From the NCBI RefSeq assembly GCF_900302475.1, contig NZ_OMOQ01000001.1:682001-746000 (forward strand): 64,000 nucleotides of DNA. Direction: 5' to 3'. Positions 33,746 through 43,093 of this stretch are shown here, piece after piece. This DNA comes from Defluviimonas aquaemixtae. GTDB lineage: Bacteria; Pseudomonadota; Alphaproteobacteria; Rhodobacterales; Rhodobacteraceae. A program made the translations under genes and the position numbers. The notes beneath the pieces were generated by a model that was not told where the DNA came from, did not search any database, and worked only from the letters and a program-made list of their open reading frames with translations. Position 1 is the first letter of the stretch. Each line of letters begins with the position of its first letter.

Positions 33746-35344
33746 ATGGCGCACGGATACGATTTCGTCATCGTCGGAGGGGGCTCGGCGGGCTCCGTGC
33801 TGGCCTCTCGTCTCTCGGAAGACCCCGACGCGCGCGTCTTGCTGATCGAGGCCGGGCCGCGCGACTGGCATCCGCTCTACAAGGTTCCGGCGGGCTTCGC
33901 GAAGATGACCAAGGGCATCGGAAGCTGGGGCTGGTCCACGGTTCCGCAGCGGCACATGAAGGACCGCGTGTTCCGCTTCACGCAGGCGCGCGTGCTTGGG
34001 GGCGGCTCGACGGTGAATGCGCAGATCTACACCCGGGGCAACGCGCTCGACTACCACGAGTGGCGGCAGATGGGCTGCACCGGCTGGGGCTATGACGACG
34101 TCCTGCCCTACTTCCGCAAGTCGGAGGACAACGACAGCTTCGACGACCGCTACCACGGTAGGGGCGGTCCGCTTGGCGTGAGCCGGCCCGCCGCGCCCTT
34201 GCCGATCTGCGAGGCCTATTTCGAGGCCGCCGCGAAGCTCGGCATCCCGCGCAATGACGACATGGCGGGGGCGAGGCAGGACGGCGTGGGCTATTACCAG
34301 CTGACGCAACGCAATGTCCGCCGCTCGTCTGCTTCGATCGCGTTTCTCGATCCGGCTCGGAAGCGGCCGAACCTGACGATCCGCACCGGGGCGGAGGTGC
34401 TTCGCGTCGTCGTCGAGCATGGCCGCGCCACCGGCGTCGAACTTGCGGGAGAGGGCGTCGTCCGGGCGGAGGCCGAGCTGATCCTGTCCTCGGGCGCGAT
34501 CGGGACGCCGCGGCTGCTTCAGCTCTCGGGCATCGGCCCGGCCGATCATCTGCGCGCGGTCGGCGTGCCGGTCGTGTTCGACCAGCCGGGGGTAGGCTCC
34601 GACCTTCAGGACCATCTCGACCTTTTCGTCGTCGCGGAGTGCACGGGGCCACACACCTATGACCGCTACGCGCGGCCACTTTGGTCCGTCCTCGCCGGGC
34701 TCCGGTACCTGCTCACGCGGTCAGGGCCAGTGGCCTCGTCGCTCTTCGAGACCGGCGGGTTCTGGTACGCGGACCCCGATGCGCGGTCGCCCGACATCCA
34801 GCTTCATCTCGGGCTCGGCTCGGGGATCGAGGCGGGGGTCGCGGCGCTGAAGGACGGCGGGGTCACGTTGAACTCCGCCTATCTTCGCCCGCGCTCGCGC
34901 GGGACCGTGCGGCTCGCCTCGGGCGATCCCGCCGCCGCGCCGCTCATCGATCCGAACTACTGGGCCGATCCGCACGACCGCGACATGGCGATCCGGGGGC
35001 TGAAGCTCGCGCAGGAGATCATGCGCCAGGATCCGCTGAAGCCCTACGTCATGGCGGAGCGGCTGCCCGGGCCGGAGGTCCGGACGGAGGCGGAGTATTT
35101 CGACTACGCCTGTGCGCATGCCAAGACGGACCACCATCCCGCCGGCACCTGCCGGATGGGCGCGGACGAGGGCGCCGTCGTCGACCCGGAGCTGCGGTTC
35201 CGGGGCATCGACCGGCTTCGCGTCGTCGACAACTCGATCATGCCGAGGCTTGTCTCGGCGAACACCAACGCGACGGCGATGATGATCGCAGAGAAGGCGG
35301 CCGACATGATCCGCGCATCGTCCTGCGAGGCCGATCCATGCTGA
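33746..35344 (+). CDS. GMC family oxidoreductase (choline/alcohol dehydrogenase-like)
   Basis: This 532-residue flavoprotein shows the FAD-binding motif FVIVGGGSAGSVLASRLSEDP, the GMC signatures ARVLGGGSTVNAQIYTRG and LSSGAIGTPRLLQLSGIGP, and the active-site region HHPAGTCRMG and NTNATAMMIAEKAADMI. It is closest in layout to BetA-like choline and alkyl-alcohol dehydrogenases. There is no signal peptide, so it acts in the cytosol or at the inner membrane face. The start at 33746 follows AGGAGAAGGA. Its last 7 bases overlap the DUF993 gene. Confidence 0.95.
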   Translation: MAHGYDFVIVGGGSAGSVLASRLSEDPDARVLLIEAGPRDWHPLYKVPAGFAKMTKGIGSWGWSTVPQRHMKDRVFRFTQARVLGGGSTVNAQIYTRGNALDYHEWRQMGCTGWGYDDVLPYFRKSEDNDSFDDRYHGRGGPLGVSRPAAPLPICEAYFEAAAKLGIPRNDDMAGARQDGVGYYQLTQRNVRRSSASIAFLDPARKRPNLTIRTGAEVLRVVVEHGRATGVELAGEGVVRAEAELILSSGAIGTPRLLQLSGIGPADHLRAVGVPVVFDQPGVGSDLQDHLDLFVVAECTGPHTYDRYARPLWSVLAGLRYLLTRSGPVASSLFETGGFWYADPDARSPDIQLHLGLGSGIEAGVAALKDGGVTLNSAYLRPRSRGTVRLASGDPAAAPLIDPNYWADPHDRDMAIRGLKLAQEIMRQDPLKPYVMAERLPGPEVRTEAEYFDYACAHAKTDHHPAGTCRMGADEGAVVDPELRFRGIDRLRVVDNSIMPRLVSANTNATAMMIAEKAADMIRASSCEADPC

Positions 35345-36501
35345 CCCTGCCGACCCGAGACAACCGACTGGAAGCCTACCGCCTTGTCGGAACGCCGCTC
35401 ACCCGGCGCGCGCCCCGCGTGCCGCTGACGCGGACGGCCTTCGCGGCCGCCCATGTGGTGTCCGACCCGCTCCGCGGGCGCAGCCCGTGGGATACCCGCC
35501 CCGCGATCGATTGGAAAGCCACGTTGGCCTTTCGGCAGCGGCTCTGGGATCAGGGGCTGGGGCTGGCCGAGGCGATGGACACCGCGCAGCGCGGCATGGG
35601 CGTGGATTGGCCCACCGCTCGCGAACTGATCGAACGCACGATGGCGGCCGCGAGGGCGCATCCGATGGCGCCGCGTGTCGCCTGCGGCGCGGGCACGGAT
35701 CACAAAACGCTGGCCGAGACCGCGAGCGCGGATTCCGTCCGTGCCGCCTATGAGGAGCAGATGGAGGCGATCGAGGCGGCCGGCGGGCAGGTGATCGTGA
35801 TGGCGACCCGGGCGCTGCCGGCAATGGGGGCGGGGCCGGACGCGTACCGGGCGGTCTACCGCCACCTCATCGACGGCGCGCGGGAGCCGGTGATCCTGCA
35901 CTGGCTGGGCGAGATGTTCGATCCGGCGCTGAAGGGCTACTGGGGGTTTGACGACGTCACCGCCGCCTCCGACTTCGTGCTCGATCTCATCGCCGAGAAC
36001 CCGGCCAAGGTGGACGGCATCAAGATCTCGCTCCTCGACCGGGCGCATGAGGAGGCGTTCCGCGCGCGGCTGCCCGATGGCGTGCGGCTCTATACCGGTG
36101 ATGACTTCAACTATGCCGATCTGATCGCCGGGGACGGCGTGCGCTACTCCCATGCGCTCCTCGGCATCTTCGCCGCCATCGCGCCCGCCGCCTGTCAGGC
36201 GCTCGAGGCGCTGGCAGAGGGCGACATGGCGGCCTATCACCGGATATTCGCGCCGACCGTGCCGCTGTCGCGCGAGATCTTCCGCGCGCCCACCCGCTAT
36301 TACAAGGCGGGGATCGTGTTCCTCGCCTGGCTGAACGGCGATCAGCCGCATTTCATCATGCCGGCGGGGCTCCAGTCGAGCCGCGACATCGTCCATTATT
36401 CAGAGGTTTTCCGGCTGGCCGATGCCGCGGGCCTTCTGTCGCGGCCGGGCCTCGCCGAGGCGCGCATGCGCGTTCTGCTCGCGCTCCACGGGATCGAATA
36501 G
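35338..36501 (+). CDS. DUF993 family protein (dihydrodipicolinate-synthase-like TIM barrel)
   Basis: This 387-residue protein is of the DUF993 type, a TIM-barrel group distantly related to DapA/NanA aldolases. Visible segments are VACGAGTDHKTLAETASADSVRAAYEEQMEAIEAAGGQVIVMATRAL, PVILHWLGEMFDPALKGYWGFDD and KVDGIKISLLDRAHEEAFR, where the lysine in GIKISLLD may be the Schiff-base residue of the aldolase family. A lyase step on a keto intermediate is a reasonable inference, not shown. The start at 35338 overlaps the GMC gene. The LacI gene follows three bases after the stop. Confidence 0.85.
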   Translation: MLTLPTRDNRLEAYRLVGTPLTRRAPRVPLTRTAFAAAHVVSDPLRGRSPWDTRPAIDWKATLAFRQRLWDQGLGLAEAMDTAQRGMGVDWPTARELIERTMAAARAHPMAPRVACGAGTDHKTLAETASADSVRAAYEEQMEAIEAAGGQVIVMATRALPAMGAGPDAYRAVYRHLIDGAREPVILHWLGEMFDPALKGYWGFDDVTAASDFVLDLIAENPAKVDGIKISLLDRAHEEAFRARLPDGVRLYTGDDFNYADLIAGDGVRYSHALLGIFAAIAPAACQALEALAEGDMAAYHRIFAPTVPLSREIFRAPTRYYKAGIVFLAWLNGDQPHFIMPAGLQSSRDIVHYSEVFRLADAAGLLSRPGLAEARMRVLLALHGIE

Positions 36502-36504
36502 GCG

Positions 36505-37518
36505 ATGACGGAGCGCCGGCCGACAATCGTCGATGTTGCACGCGAGGCGGGCGTGTCGAAATCCACCGTCAGCCTCGTTTTGCGGAACAGCCCGCTCGTC
36601 CGGTCCGAGACGCGCGCGCAGGTCCGCGCGGCGATGGCCGAGATCGGCTATGTCTACAACCGGGCGGCGGCGAACCTGCGTTCGGCCAATGCCGGGCTGA
36701 TCGGGCTCGTGATCAACGACCTCCGCAACCCGTTCTTCACGGAGTTCGCGACCTCGCTGCAGATGGCGCTTTCGGCGCGGGGATATGCCGCCGTGATGGC
36801 CAACACGGACGAAGATGCGCGCCTCCAGGCTCAAGTCGTCGGCGCGATGATCGAACACGGCGTCTCGGCCTTTATCATCTCACCCGCCTACGGCGAGGAG
36901 TCTGCGACCTTCGGCGCCATCGAAAGGGCCGCCATTCCCGCGATGCAGGTGCTGCGCGGGGTCGAGCCGCGTCGGGAGCTGTTTCCGTTCGCCGCGCCCG
37001 ACTACGTCGCGGGGAGCCGGCTGGCGACGGAGCACCTCGTGCGGGCGGGGGCCAGGCGCGTTGCCTTCGTCGGCGGCCTTGAAGGCCGTGACGTGACGCG
37101 CGAGCGCATGTCCGGTTACCGGTCCGTGCTGTCAGAGGCAGGTATGGAACCGCTCGTGCTGACCGGCCGCGCGAGCCGTGCCTTCGGGCGCGAAGCCGCC
37201 CGGCGGCTGGCACATGAGCATCGCGGCGTCGATGCCGCGCTTTGTTTCAACGATCTCGTCGCCCTCGGCATGCTCTCAGGCTGCGCAGAGATCGACCGCG
37301 ATGTCGGCCGCGAGTTCAAGATCGTCGGCTTCGACGATATCGAGGATTGCGCCCAGACCTGGCCGTCCCTGAGCTCCGTCCACTGCGACATCGCCGGCTT
37401 CGGCGCGCGTATCGCAGCGACCGTCGTCGACTGGCTGGAGGAGGGGACCGCGCCGCCTGCCGATCTGCGCACGCCGGTCGAGCTGATCGTCCGCGACTCG
37501 AGCCGGGATCGCGGCTGA
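36505..37518 (+). CDS. LacI family transcriptional regulator
   Basis: This 337-residue regulator has a LacI-type N-terminal DNA-binding domain (TIVDVAREAGVSKSTVSLVLRNSPLVRSETRAQVRAAMAEIGYVYNRAAANLRS) and a periplasmic-binding-protein-like effector domain (GLIGLVINDLRNPFFTEFATSLQ to FNDLVALGMLSG and FKIVGFDDIEDC). It is the last gene of the operon that starts at 28063 and is probably its specific regulator. The two CG-centred palindromes at the operon promoter fit a LacI-family operator. The effector is presumably a pathway sugar or polyol. Confidence 0.95.
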   Translation: MTERRPTIVDVAREAGVSKSTVSLVLRNSPLVRSETRAQVRAAMAEIGYVYNRAAANLRSANAGLIGLVINDLRNPFFTEFATSLQMALSARGYAAVMANTDEDARLQAQVVGAMIEHGVSAFIISPAYGEESATFGAIERAAIPAMQVLRGVEPRRELFPFAAPDYVAGSRLATEHLVRAGARRVAFVGGLEGRDVTRERMSGYRSVLSEAGMEPLVLTGRASRAFGREAARRLAHEHRGVDAALCFNDLVALGMLSGCAEIDRDVGREFKIVGFDDIEDCAQTWPSLSSVHCDIAGFGARIAATVVDWLEEGTAPPADLRTPVELIVRDSSRDRG

Positions 37519-37635
37519 CGGGCTCGAGATGCGCCCGCTGGGAGATCGGATTTCGGGTTCCGGTCGGTCTCCCGCCCGGATCTTCGATTGTCGCCGAGCG
37601 CGGCTCCGCCCTATCATCGCGGCAAAGGAGGCCCC

Positions 37636-38847
37636 ATGGAGTTCACCCTGCCGTCCCGCGTCGAGGATTATCGCACGCGTATCGCCCGTTTCGTCGAGGA
37701 CGAGATCCTGCCGCTCGAGGCTGATCGCGGCAACTACGATGCGCATGAGAATATCACGCTGGAGGCGATTGCGCCCTTGCGCGAGAAAGCCAGGACCGAG
37801 GGGCTCTGGTGCCTGCAGCTGAAGCCCGAGACAGGCGGGCAGGGTCTCGGCAAGGTCGGCATGGCGGTCTGCTACGAGGAGATGAACCGGTCGATCTTCG
37901 GTCCCGTCGCCTTCAACTCCGCCGCGCCCGACGACGGCAACATGATGGTGCTGGAGAAGGTGCTGGATCAGCCGCGGCAGGACCGCTGGCTGCGCCCGAT
38001 CGTCGAGGGCCGCGTGCGGTCCGCATTTGCGATGACGGAGCCGCATCCGGGGTCGGGGTCGGACCCGTCGATGATGCAGACCACCGCGACGAAGCGGGGC
38101 GGCACATATGTCATCGAGGGCCGCAAGTGGTTCATCACGGGGGCCGAGGGGGCGCAGCATTTCATCCTGCTCGCCCGTACGTCGGACGATCCGAGAAACG
38201 GGCTGACCGCCTTCCTGTTCGATGCGGACCAGCCGGGGTGGCGCATCGAGCGCCGCATCCCGATCATGGGGCCGGAGGAGCATGGCGGGCACTGCGAACT
38301 GGTGTTCGACGGGCTCGAGATCCCCGAGGAGAACCGGCTTCTGAACGAGGGCGACGGGCTGCGGCTGACGCAGATGCGGCTCGGGCCCGCGCGGCTGACG
38401 CATTGCATGCGGTGGTTGGGCCTCTCCAAGCGCTGCGTCGAGATCGCACAGGGCTACGCGAACGAGCGCTTCGCCTTCGGCGAGCGGCTGGCCGCGCGCG
38501 AAAGCGTGCGCATGATGCTGGGCGATCTCGCGATGCAGATCGAGATCGGGCGGCTACTGGTAATGAAAGCGGCGTGGGAGCTCGACCGCGGCGGCTACGC
38601 GCGCAAGGAGGTGTCGATGGCGAAGGTCCATGTCGCGAACCTTCTGCACAGGGCCGTCGACACCGCGATCCAGATCAACGGCGCGCGCGGATATTCCAAG
38701 GACACGGTCCTGGAATGGATCTATCGCTATGCCCGGCAGGCGCGGCTTGTCGACGGCGCGGACGAGGTGCATCGCATGGTGCTGGAACGCAGCCTTGGCA
38801 AGCACGGGCGCCACTTCTGGCGCTGGGACGTCGCCGAAGGTGCCTGA
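37636..38847 (+). CDS. Acyl-CoA dehydrogenase family protein
   Basis: This 403-residue FAD enzyme has the acyl-CoA dehydrogenase layout: N-terminal helices (EFTLPSRVEDYRTRIARFVEDEILPLE), FAMTEPHPGSGSDPSMMQTTA (FAD/substrate contact), GRKWFITGAEGAQHFILLART and a C-terminal INGARGYSKDTVLEWIYRYARQARLVDGADEVHRMVL. It is close to the long ACAD10/11-like group, which is often paired with a phosphotransferase as here. The start at 37636 follows AAAGGAGG. It is 117 bases beyond the LacI stop, so it may have its own promoter. Confidence 0.94.
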   Translation: MEFTLPSRVEDYRTRIARFVEDEILPLEADRGNYDAHENITLEAIAPLREKARTEGLWCLQLKPETGGQGLGKVGMAVCYEEMNRSIFGPVAFNSAAPDDGNMMVLEKVLDQPRQDRWLRPIVEGRVRSAFAMTEPHPGSGSDPSMMQTTATKRGGTYVIEGRKWFITGAEGAQHFILLARTSDDPRNGLTAFLFDADQPGWRIERRIPIMGPEEHGGHCELVFDGLEIPEENRLLNEGDGLRLTQMRLGPARLTHCMRWLGLSKRCVEIAQGYANERFAFGERLAARESVRMMLGDLAMQIEIGRLLVMKAAWELDRGGYARKEVSMAKVHVANLLHRAVDTAIQINGARGYSKDTVLEWIYRYARQARLVDGADEVHRMVLERSLGKHGRHFWRWDVAEGA

Positions 38848-38848
38848 G

Positions 38849-39871
38849 ATGGCAACGCATGTTGAGTTCGACCAGGCGCGGCTGAAATCCTACCTCGACG
38901 GCCGTTTCGGCAAGGTCGCCAGTTGCGGGATCGAACGCGTTACTGGCGGCCAGTCGAACCCGACCTATTTCGTGACCCACGGCACCCGGCGCATGGTTCT
39001 GCGCAAGCAGCCGGATGGTCCGATCCTGCCCGGCGCCCATGCTATCGACCGGGAATTCCGGGTTCTTCGCGCGCTTCTGCCCACGGACGTGCCCGTTCCG
39101 CGACCGATCCTGTTTCACGACGATCCCGATCTCATTGGCACCCCCTTCTATCTCATGGAGCGCGTGGAGGGCCGCGTATTCGGGTACTGCGCGTTGCCCG
39201 AAGTGCCGGTCGTGGAGCGTCGCGCGCTCTGGATGGGTCTTGCCGAGGCGATGGCGCGGCTTCACGTCGTCCGGCCGGACGACGTCGGCCTTGGCGACTA
39301 CGGTCGCCCCGGCAACTACTTCGAACGCCAGATCGGCCGGTGGACGAGGCAATGGCGGGACTCGGCAAGCGAGCCCATCCCGGAGATTGGCCGGCTGGCC
39401 GAATGGCTGCCGGCAAACCTGCCCGAAGATGATGGGGCGGTGAGCATCGCGCATGGCGATTTCCGCATGGGCAACATGATCTTCGACAGGACGAAGCCGC
39501 AGGTGGCGGCGATCCTCGACTGGGAGCTTTCGACGCTTGGCCATCCGCTCGCCGACCTCGGCTTCTGTGCGCTCGCCTGGCATCTCGCGCCGGACGAATA
39601 TGGCGGCATTCGCGGACTTGATCTGGCGGCCGAGGGGCTGCCGAGCGAGGATGAATTCGTCAGGCACTACATGACCTGCTGTCCGGGGGCGAGCCCCCTG
39701 TTGCCGTTTCACAAGGCCTTCGCGCTCTTCCGCTTCGCCGTCATCTTCGTCGGTATCGCCGACCGCGTCCGGCAGGGCACTGCCGCGGCGGCGAATGCGG
39801 CGGACGTGGCGCCGCTCGCCCGGCGTTGCGCGATGCGGGGGATCGAGGTGATCGACGGCGGGGGCCGATGA
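38849..39871 (+). CDS. Phosphotransferase (APH/ACAD10 N-terminal-like kinase)
   Basis: This 340-residue protein-kinase-fold phosphotransferase has VTGGQSNPTYFV (nucleotide loop), HGDFRMGNMIFD (catalytic H-G-D-x-x-x-x-N) and ILDWELSTLGHPLADLGF (metal-binding D-W-E). The same kinase domain is fused to an acyl-CoA dehydrogenase in eukaryotic ACAD10/11, where it phosphorylates 4-hydroxyacyl-CoAs before elimination; here the two are separate genes one base apart. It probably works with the preceding dehydrogenase on hydroxyacyl-CoA degradation. Confidence 0.9.
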   Translation: MATHVEFDQARLKSYLDGRFGKVASCGIERVTGGQSNPTYFVTHGTRRMVLRKQPDGPILPGAHAIDREFRVLRALLPTDVPVPRPILFHDDPDLIGTPFYLMERVEGRVFGYCALPEVPVVERRALWMGLAEAMARLHVVRPDDVGLGDYGRPGNYFERQIGRWTRQWRDSASEPIPEIGRLAEWLPANLPEDDGAVSIAHGDFRMGNMIFDRTKPQVAAILDWELSTLGHPLADLGFCALAWHLAPDEYGGIRGLDLAAEGLPSEDEFVRHYMTCCPGASPLLPFHKAFALFRFAVIFVGIADRVRQGTAAAANAADVAPLARRCAMRGIEVIDGGGR

Positions 39872-40272
39872 CGCCGTGCTTTTGCGAGGTTCAGTCGCTT
39901 CGAAGATGCGAGAGCGTGATGTGACTCCATTCGACCGAAGCCGCGGAACTCGCGGGATGGTTGCAGGTGATCGCCGTGAAGTGAGCGCACAGGAAATGGG
40001 CGCGCGCTTGCGAAACGCGCAAAATTGCATCGACCGCGTGAACATCTTCTTGGTGGAACAAAATCCCGAGCGGGCCTGCATGATCGTGGATCGGAGCGAC
40101 CACCAGCCTACCCACGCGGCGATCGACCATGCCGCCGCGGTGTTCGGCCTCTGATGCAGTCCTGCCGTCTCCGCGATCCGGCCTGATCACATCGAGCGGT
40201 TCATGCGCGGTTCCCAAGCCCGCGCGTTTCTTGGTATACCAAAACAGGAATGGCCAAAGGGGGTGAGCGGCG
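39872..40272. other. Intergenic region with GntR-type operator; no convincing gene
   Basis: The 401-bp gap between the kinase and ltnD holds no well-supported gene. A minus-strand ORF (39891-40301) overlaps the ltnD start and has a histidine-rich C-terminal part; a plus-strand ORF (39876-40154) is of similar length. Neither shows a family motif or a good ribosome site. The clear element is the TTGGTATACCAA palindrome at 40231-40242, 30 bases before the ltnD ATG. Confidence 0.5.
40231..40242. promoter_or_regulatory. GntR/UxuR-type operator upstream of the tetronate operon
   Basis: Perfect 12-base palindrome TTGGTATACCAA, identical in its central ten bases to three other intergenic sites in this cluster (48124, 56862, 59618). 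It matches the operator type known for UxuR/ExuR-like FadR-subfamily GntR regulators. Confidence 0.8.
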
Positions 40273-41178
40273 ATGGGCTCCAAGAAGAAGATTGCCGTCA
40301 TCGGTCTGGGGTCGATGGGTTACGGGATCGCCTGCTCCGCCCTCAAGGCAGGTCATCGCGTCTGGGGTCATGATATCGACGCCGCACGGATGACCGCCTT
40401 CCGGGCCGAAGGTGGGGCCGAGGGAACGCTCGCGGATGCGGCGGCCGGGCTCGATGCGGTGGTGGTCGTCGTCCTCAACGCAGCTCAGACCGAGAGCGTC
40501 CTCTTCGGTGAGGAAGGTATCGTCCGGAATCTGACGCCGGGTGCGGTCGTCCTGTCTTCGGCGACGGTCGCGCCGGACTTCGCCCGCGAGATGGAGGCGC
40601 GCTGCGCGGCGTACGAGGTTCTTTATCTCGACGCGCCGATCTCAGGCGGCGCCTTGAAAGCGGCGAGCGGCGAGCTTTCCGTGATGGCGTCGGGGTCGGC
40701 TGCGGCCTTCGCGGCCGCGAGGCCGGTTCTTGAGGGGTTCGCCACAACGGTGTTCGAACTGGGCGATGCGGCTGGCGCCGGTTCCGCGATGAAGGCGGTC
40801 AACCAGCTTCTCGCCGGTGTCCATATCGCCGCGATGGCCGAGGCGCTGACTTTCGGCATGACCCAAGGCGTCGCACCGGAGACCTTCTTGAAGGTCATTC
40901 CGAAATGCGCGGGGACGAGTTGGATGCTCGAAAACCGCACTCCGCATATCATTGCTGGCGACTATGCGCCGAAAAGTACGGTGAACATCTGGCCGAAGGA
41001 CCTTGGCATCGTGCTCGACATCGCGCGCGCATCAAGCTTCAGCGCGCCCATCACCGCGGCGGCGTTGCAGCAGTTCCTCGCAGCCTCCGGGATGGGGCTC
41101 GGCGGCGAAGATGACGCCGCCGTGGCCAAGGTTTACGCCCGCAACGCCGGGCTGTCCCTGCCGGGAGAAAAGGCGTGA
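40273..41178 (+). CDS. ltnD: L-threonate dehydrogenase
   Basis: This 301-residue member of the 3-hydroxyisobutyrate dehydrogenase superfamily oxidises L-threonate to 2-oxo-tetronate with NAD. It shows AVIGLGSMGYGIACSALKAGHRVWGHD (Rossmann fold), LDAPISGGALKAASGELSVMASG (substrate loop) and AMKAVNQLLAGVHIAAMAEAL, with the catalytic lysine in MKAVNQ. Neighbouring otnK, otnC and otnI genes in the same order as known threonate operons support the assignment. The stop overlaps the GTG start of otnK (GTGA). Confidence 0.9.
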   Translation: MGSKKKIAVIGLGSMGYGIACSALKAGHRVWGHDIDAARMTAFRAEGGAEGTLADAAAGLDAVVVVVLNAAQTESVLFGEEGIVRNLTPGAVVLSSATVAPDFAREMEARCAAYEVLYLDAPISGGALKAASGELSVMASGSAAAFAAARPVLEGFATTVFELGDAAGAGSAMKAVNQLLAGVHIAAMAEALTFGMTQGVAPETFLKVIPKCAGTSWMLENRTPHIIAGDYAPKSTVNIWPKDLGIVLDIARASSFSAPITAAALQQFLAASGMGLGGEDDAAVAKVYARNAGLSLPGEKA

Positions 41179-42446
41179 CGACGGTACTTGGCTGCATCGC
41201 CGACGACTTCACCGGCGCGACGGACCTTGCGGGATTGCTTGCACGCAGCGGGTTCGGAGTGTCACTCCGGATCGGCGTGCCGCCGCAGCCGCCCGGCGAT
41301 ACATCTGCGTTCGAGGTGATCGCGCTCAAGATCAGGACCGCCCCCTCCGACAGGGCGGTAGCCGAAGCCCGCGCGGCGAGATCATGGCTCGAAGCAGCGG
41401 GCGCACGGCGGTTCTTCTGGAAGTACTGTTCGACCTTCGATTCGACCCCGGAGGGTAATATCGGCCCGGTCGCCGAGACATTGATGGCGGATCTCGGGGC
41501 CACCCAGACGATCTATTGCCCCGCTTTTCCGGAGAATGGCCGGTCGATCTTCATGGGGAACCTCTTCGTCGGGCGCCAGCCGCTCGCGGAATCCCCGATG
41601 AAGGACCATCCCCTCACTCCGATGCGCGACAGCAACCTGATGCGTCTTCTTCAGCCGCAGGTGACGGGCAGCGTCGGGCTGGTGGACCGATTGACCGTCG
41701 CCCGCGGAGTCGAGGCGGTGCGTGCGGCACTCGGCCGCCTCGCGGCCGAGGGTGTCGCGCATGTCATCGTCGATGCGGTGGCGGACGCGGATCTCGCGGT
41801 GATCGCCGAAGCCTGCCGCGACATGCCGCTGTTGACTGGCGGATCCGCCGTCGCGATGCCGCTTCCCGCGCTTTACGCACGGGAGGGGGTTCTCTTGGGC
41901 GAGGCAGGGCAGCCCGCCCGCGCCGCTCTTCCGAAAGCCTCTCTGGTTCTGTCGGGAAGCTGTTCGGCGATGACACGCGCGCAGGTGGCGGCACACCTCT
42001 CGTCGGGGCGGCCGGGCTTGCGGCTTGACCCGGTGACAGTGGCCGATGCGGGGCCCGGCGCCGCGCTGAGCTGGCTGGCGGCGCAGGACTTAAACCGCGC
42101 ACCCATCGTCTACGCGACCGCCGAGCCGGACGACGTTCAGGCAGCGCAGGCCGCACTGGGCGTCGCTCGCGCGGGCGAAGTCATAGAGGCGACGCTCGCA
42201 GCGCTCGCGGTCGCCGCGCGGGATCGGGGTGCGCGCAGGTTCGTCGTCGCTGGGGGGGAGACATCCGGTGCCGTCACGAAGGCGCTCGGCGTCGACCGGC
42301 TCGATATCGGCAGAGAGATCGCGCCCGGGGTGCCGTGGTGCTTCTGCCGATCCGGCGGCGAGGAGATCGCGCTGGCGCTGAAATCAGGCAATTTCGGTGC
42401 CGAGCGGTTTTTTGAAGACGCCTTTGCGAAGCTGGAGCAGCCATGA
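41175..42446 (+). CDS. otnK: 3-oxo-tetronate 4-kinase
   Basis: This 423-residue DUF1537-type four-carbon acid sugar kinase phosphorylates 3-oxo-tetronate at C4. It has the N-terminal nucleotide/substrate segment GCIADDFTGATDLAGLLARSG, the FWKYCSTFDSTPEGNIGPVAE segment typical of OtnK, and the C-terminal ATP-binding region RFVVAGGETSGAVTKAL. The start is a GTG at 41175 overlapping the ltnD stop. It differs clearly from the second DUF1537 kinase at 45885 (OiaK-like), so the two probably serve separate acids. Confidence 0.92.
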   Translation: MTTVLGCIADDFTGATDLAGLLARSGFGVSLRIGVPPQPPGDTSAFEVIALKIRTAPSDRAVAEARAARSWLEAAGARRFFWKYCSTFDSTPEGNIGPVAETLMADLGATQTIYCPAFPENGRSIFMGNLFVGRQPLAESPMKDHPLTPMRDSNLMRLLQPQVTGSVGLVDRLTVARGVEAVRAALGRLAAEGVAHVIVDAVADADLAVIAEACRDMPLLTGGSAVAMPLPALYAREGVLLGEAGQPARAALPKASLVLSGSCSAMTRAQVAAHLSSGRPGLRLDPVTVADAGPGAALSWLAAQDLNRAPIVYATAEPDDVQAAQAALGVARAGEVIEATLAALAVAARDRGARRFVVAGGETSGAVTKALGVDRLDIGREIAPGVPWCFCRSGGEEIALALKSGNFGAERFFEDAFAKLEQP

Positions 42447-43093
42447 ATAAGGAAACCCGCCTGCGCGAGCAGATCTGCCTTCTGGCAAAGTCGATGTTCG
42501 ACCGGGGACTGACCGGCGGCTCGACGGGCAACATATCAGCCCGAATCCCGGATGGCGGGCTTCTTGTTTCACCGACCGGCACCTCGTTCGGGCGGCTCGA
42601 TCCGGCGCGGCTATCGCGCTTCGATGCGGGCGGGAAGCTGGTCGATGGCGACCAGCCGACGAAGGAAATGCCGTTGCACAGCGCGTTCTACGACACCCGC
42701 TCCGGGACCGGCGCGGTAGTGCATCTGCATTCCTGCCACGCGGTCGCATGGTCGATGATGCCCGAGGTCGACCCGGACGACTTCCTGCCGCCGCTCACTC
42801 CCTACGCCATCATGAAACTCGGCCGCGTGAAGCTCCTGCCCTTCTTTCTGCCCGGCGATCCTGCGATGGGCGAGGCTGTACGCGGGCTTGCAGGCAAGCG
42901 CGCGGCGGTGATGCTGGCCAATCACGGTCCTGTGGTCGCGGGCAGGGATGTTGAAGCCGCATGCAACGCTATCGAGGAGCTTGAGGATACCGCGCGGCTG
43001 GCGATGCTCACGCGCGGCGCTGACGCGCGCCGTCTGACCGAGGATCAGGTCAGGGCCGTCGTCACCATGTTCGACGTGGAGTGGGAGGCGTGA
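42443..43093 (+). CDS. otnC: 3-oxo-tetronate 4-phosphate decarboxylase (class II aldolase family)
   Basis: This 216-residue class II aldolase/adducin-fold enzyme decarboxylates 3-oxo-tetronate 4-phosphate to dihydroxyacetone phosphate. Zinc ligands are visible in VVHLHSCHAVA and the C-terminal region LANHGPVVAG, with the GGSTGNISAR phosphate-binding segment near the N-terminus. The ATG at 42443 overlaps the otnK stop, and the stop overlaps the otnI GTG. The gene order supports OtnC over a general L-fuculose phosphate aldolase. Confidence 0.92.
   Translation: MNKETRLREQICLLAKSMFDRGLTGGSTGNISARIPDGGLLVSPTGTSFGRLDPARLSRFDAGGKLVDGDQPTKEMPLHSAFYDTRSGTGAVVHLHSCHAVAWSMMPEVDPDDFLPPLTPYAIMKLGRVKLLPFFLPGDPAMGEAVRGLAGKRAAVMLANHGPVVAGRDVEAACNAIEELEDTARLAMLTRGADARRLTEDQVRAVVTMFDVEWEA

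Noticed and set aside
39891..40301. 136-codon minus-strand ORF in the gap before ltnD
   Set aside because: It overlaps the ltnD start and operator, lacks a ribosome site and shows no recognisable family motif; kept only as a note in the intergenic entry.
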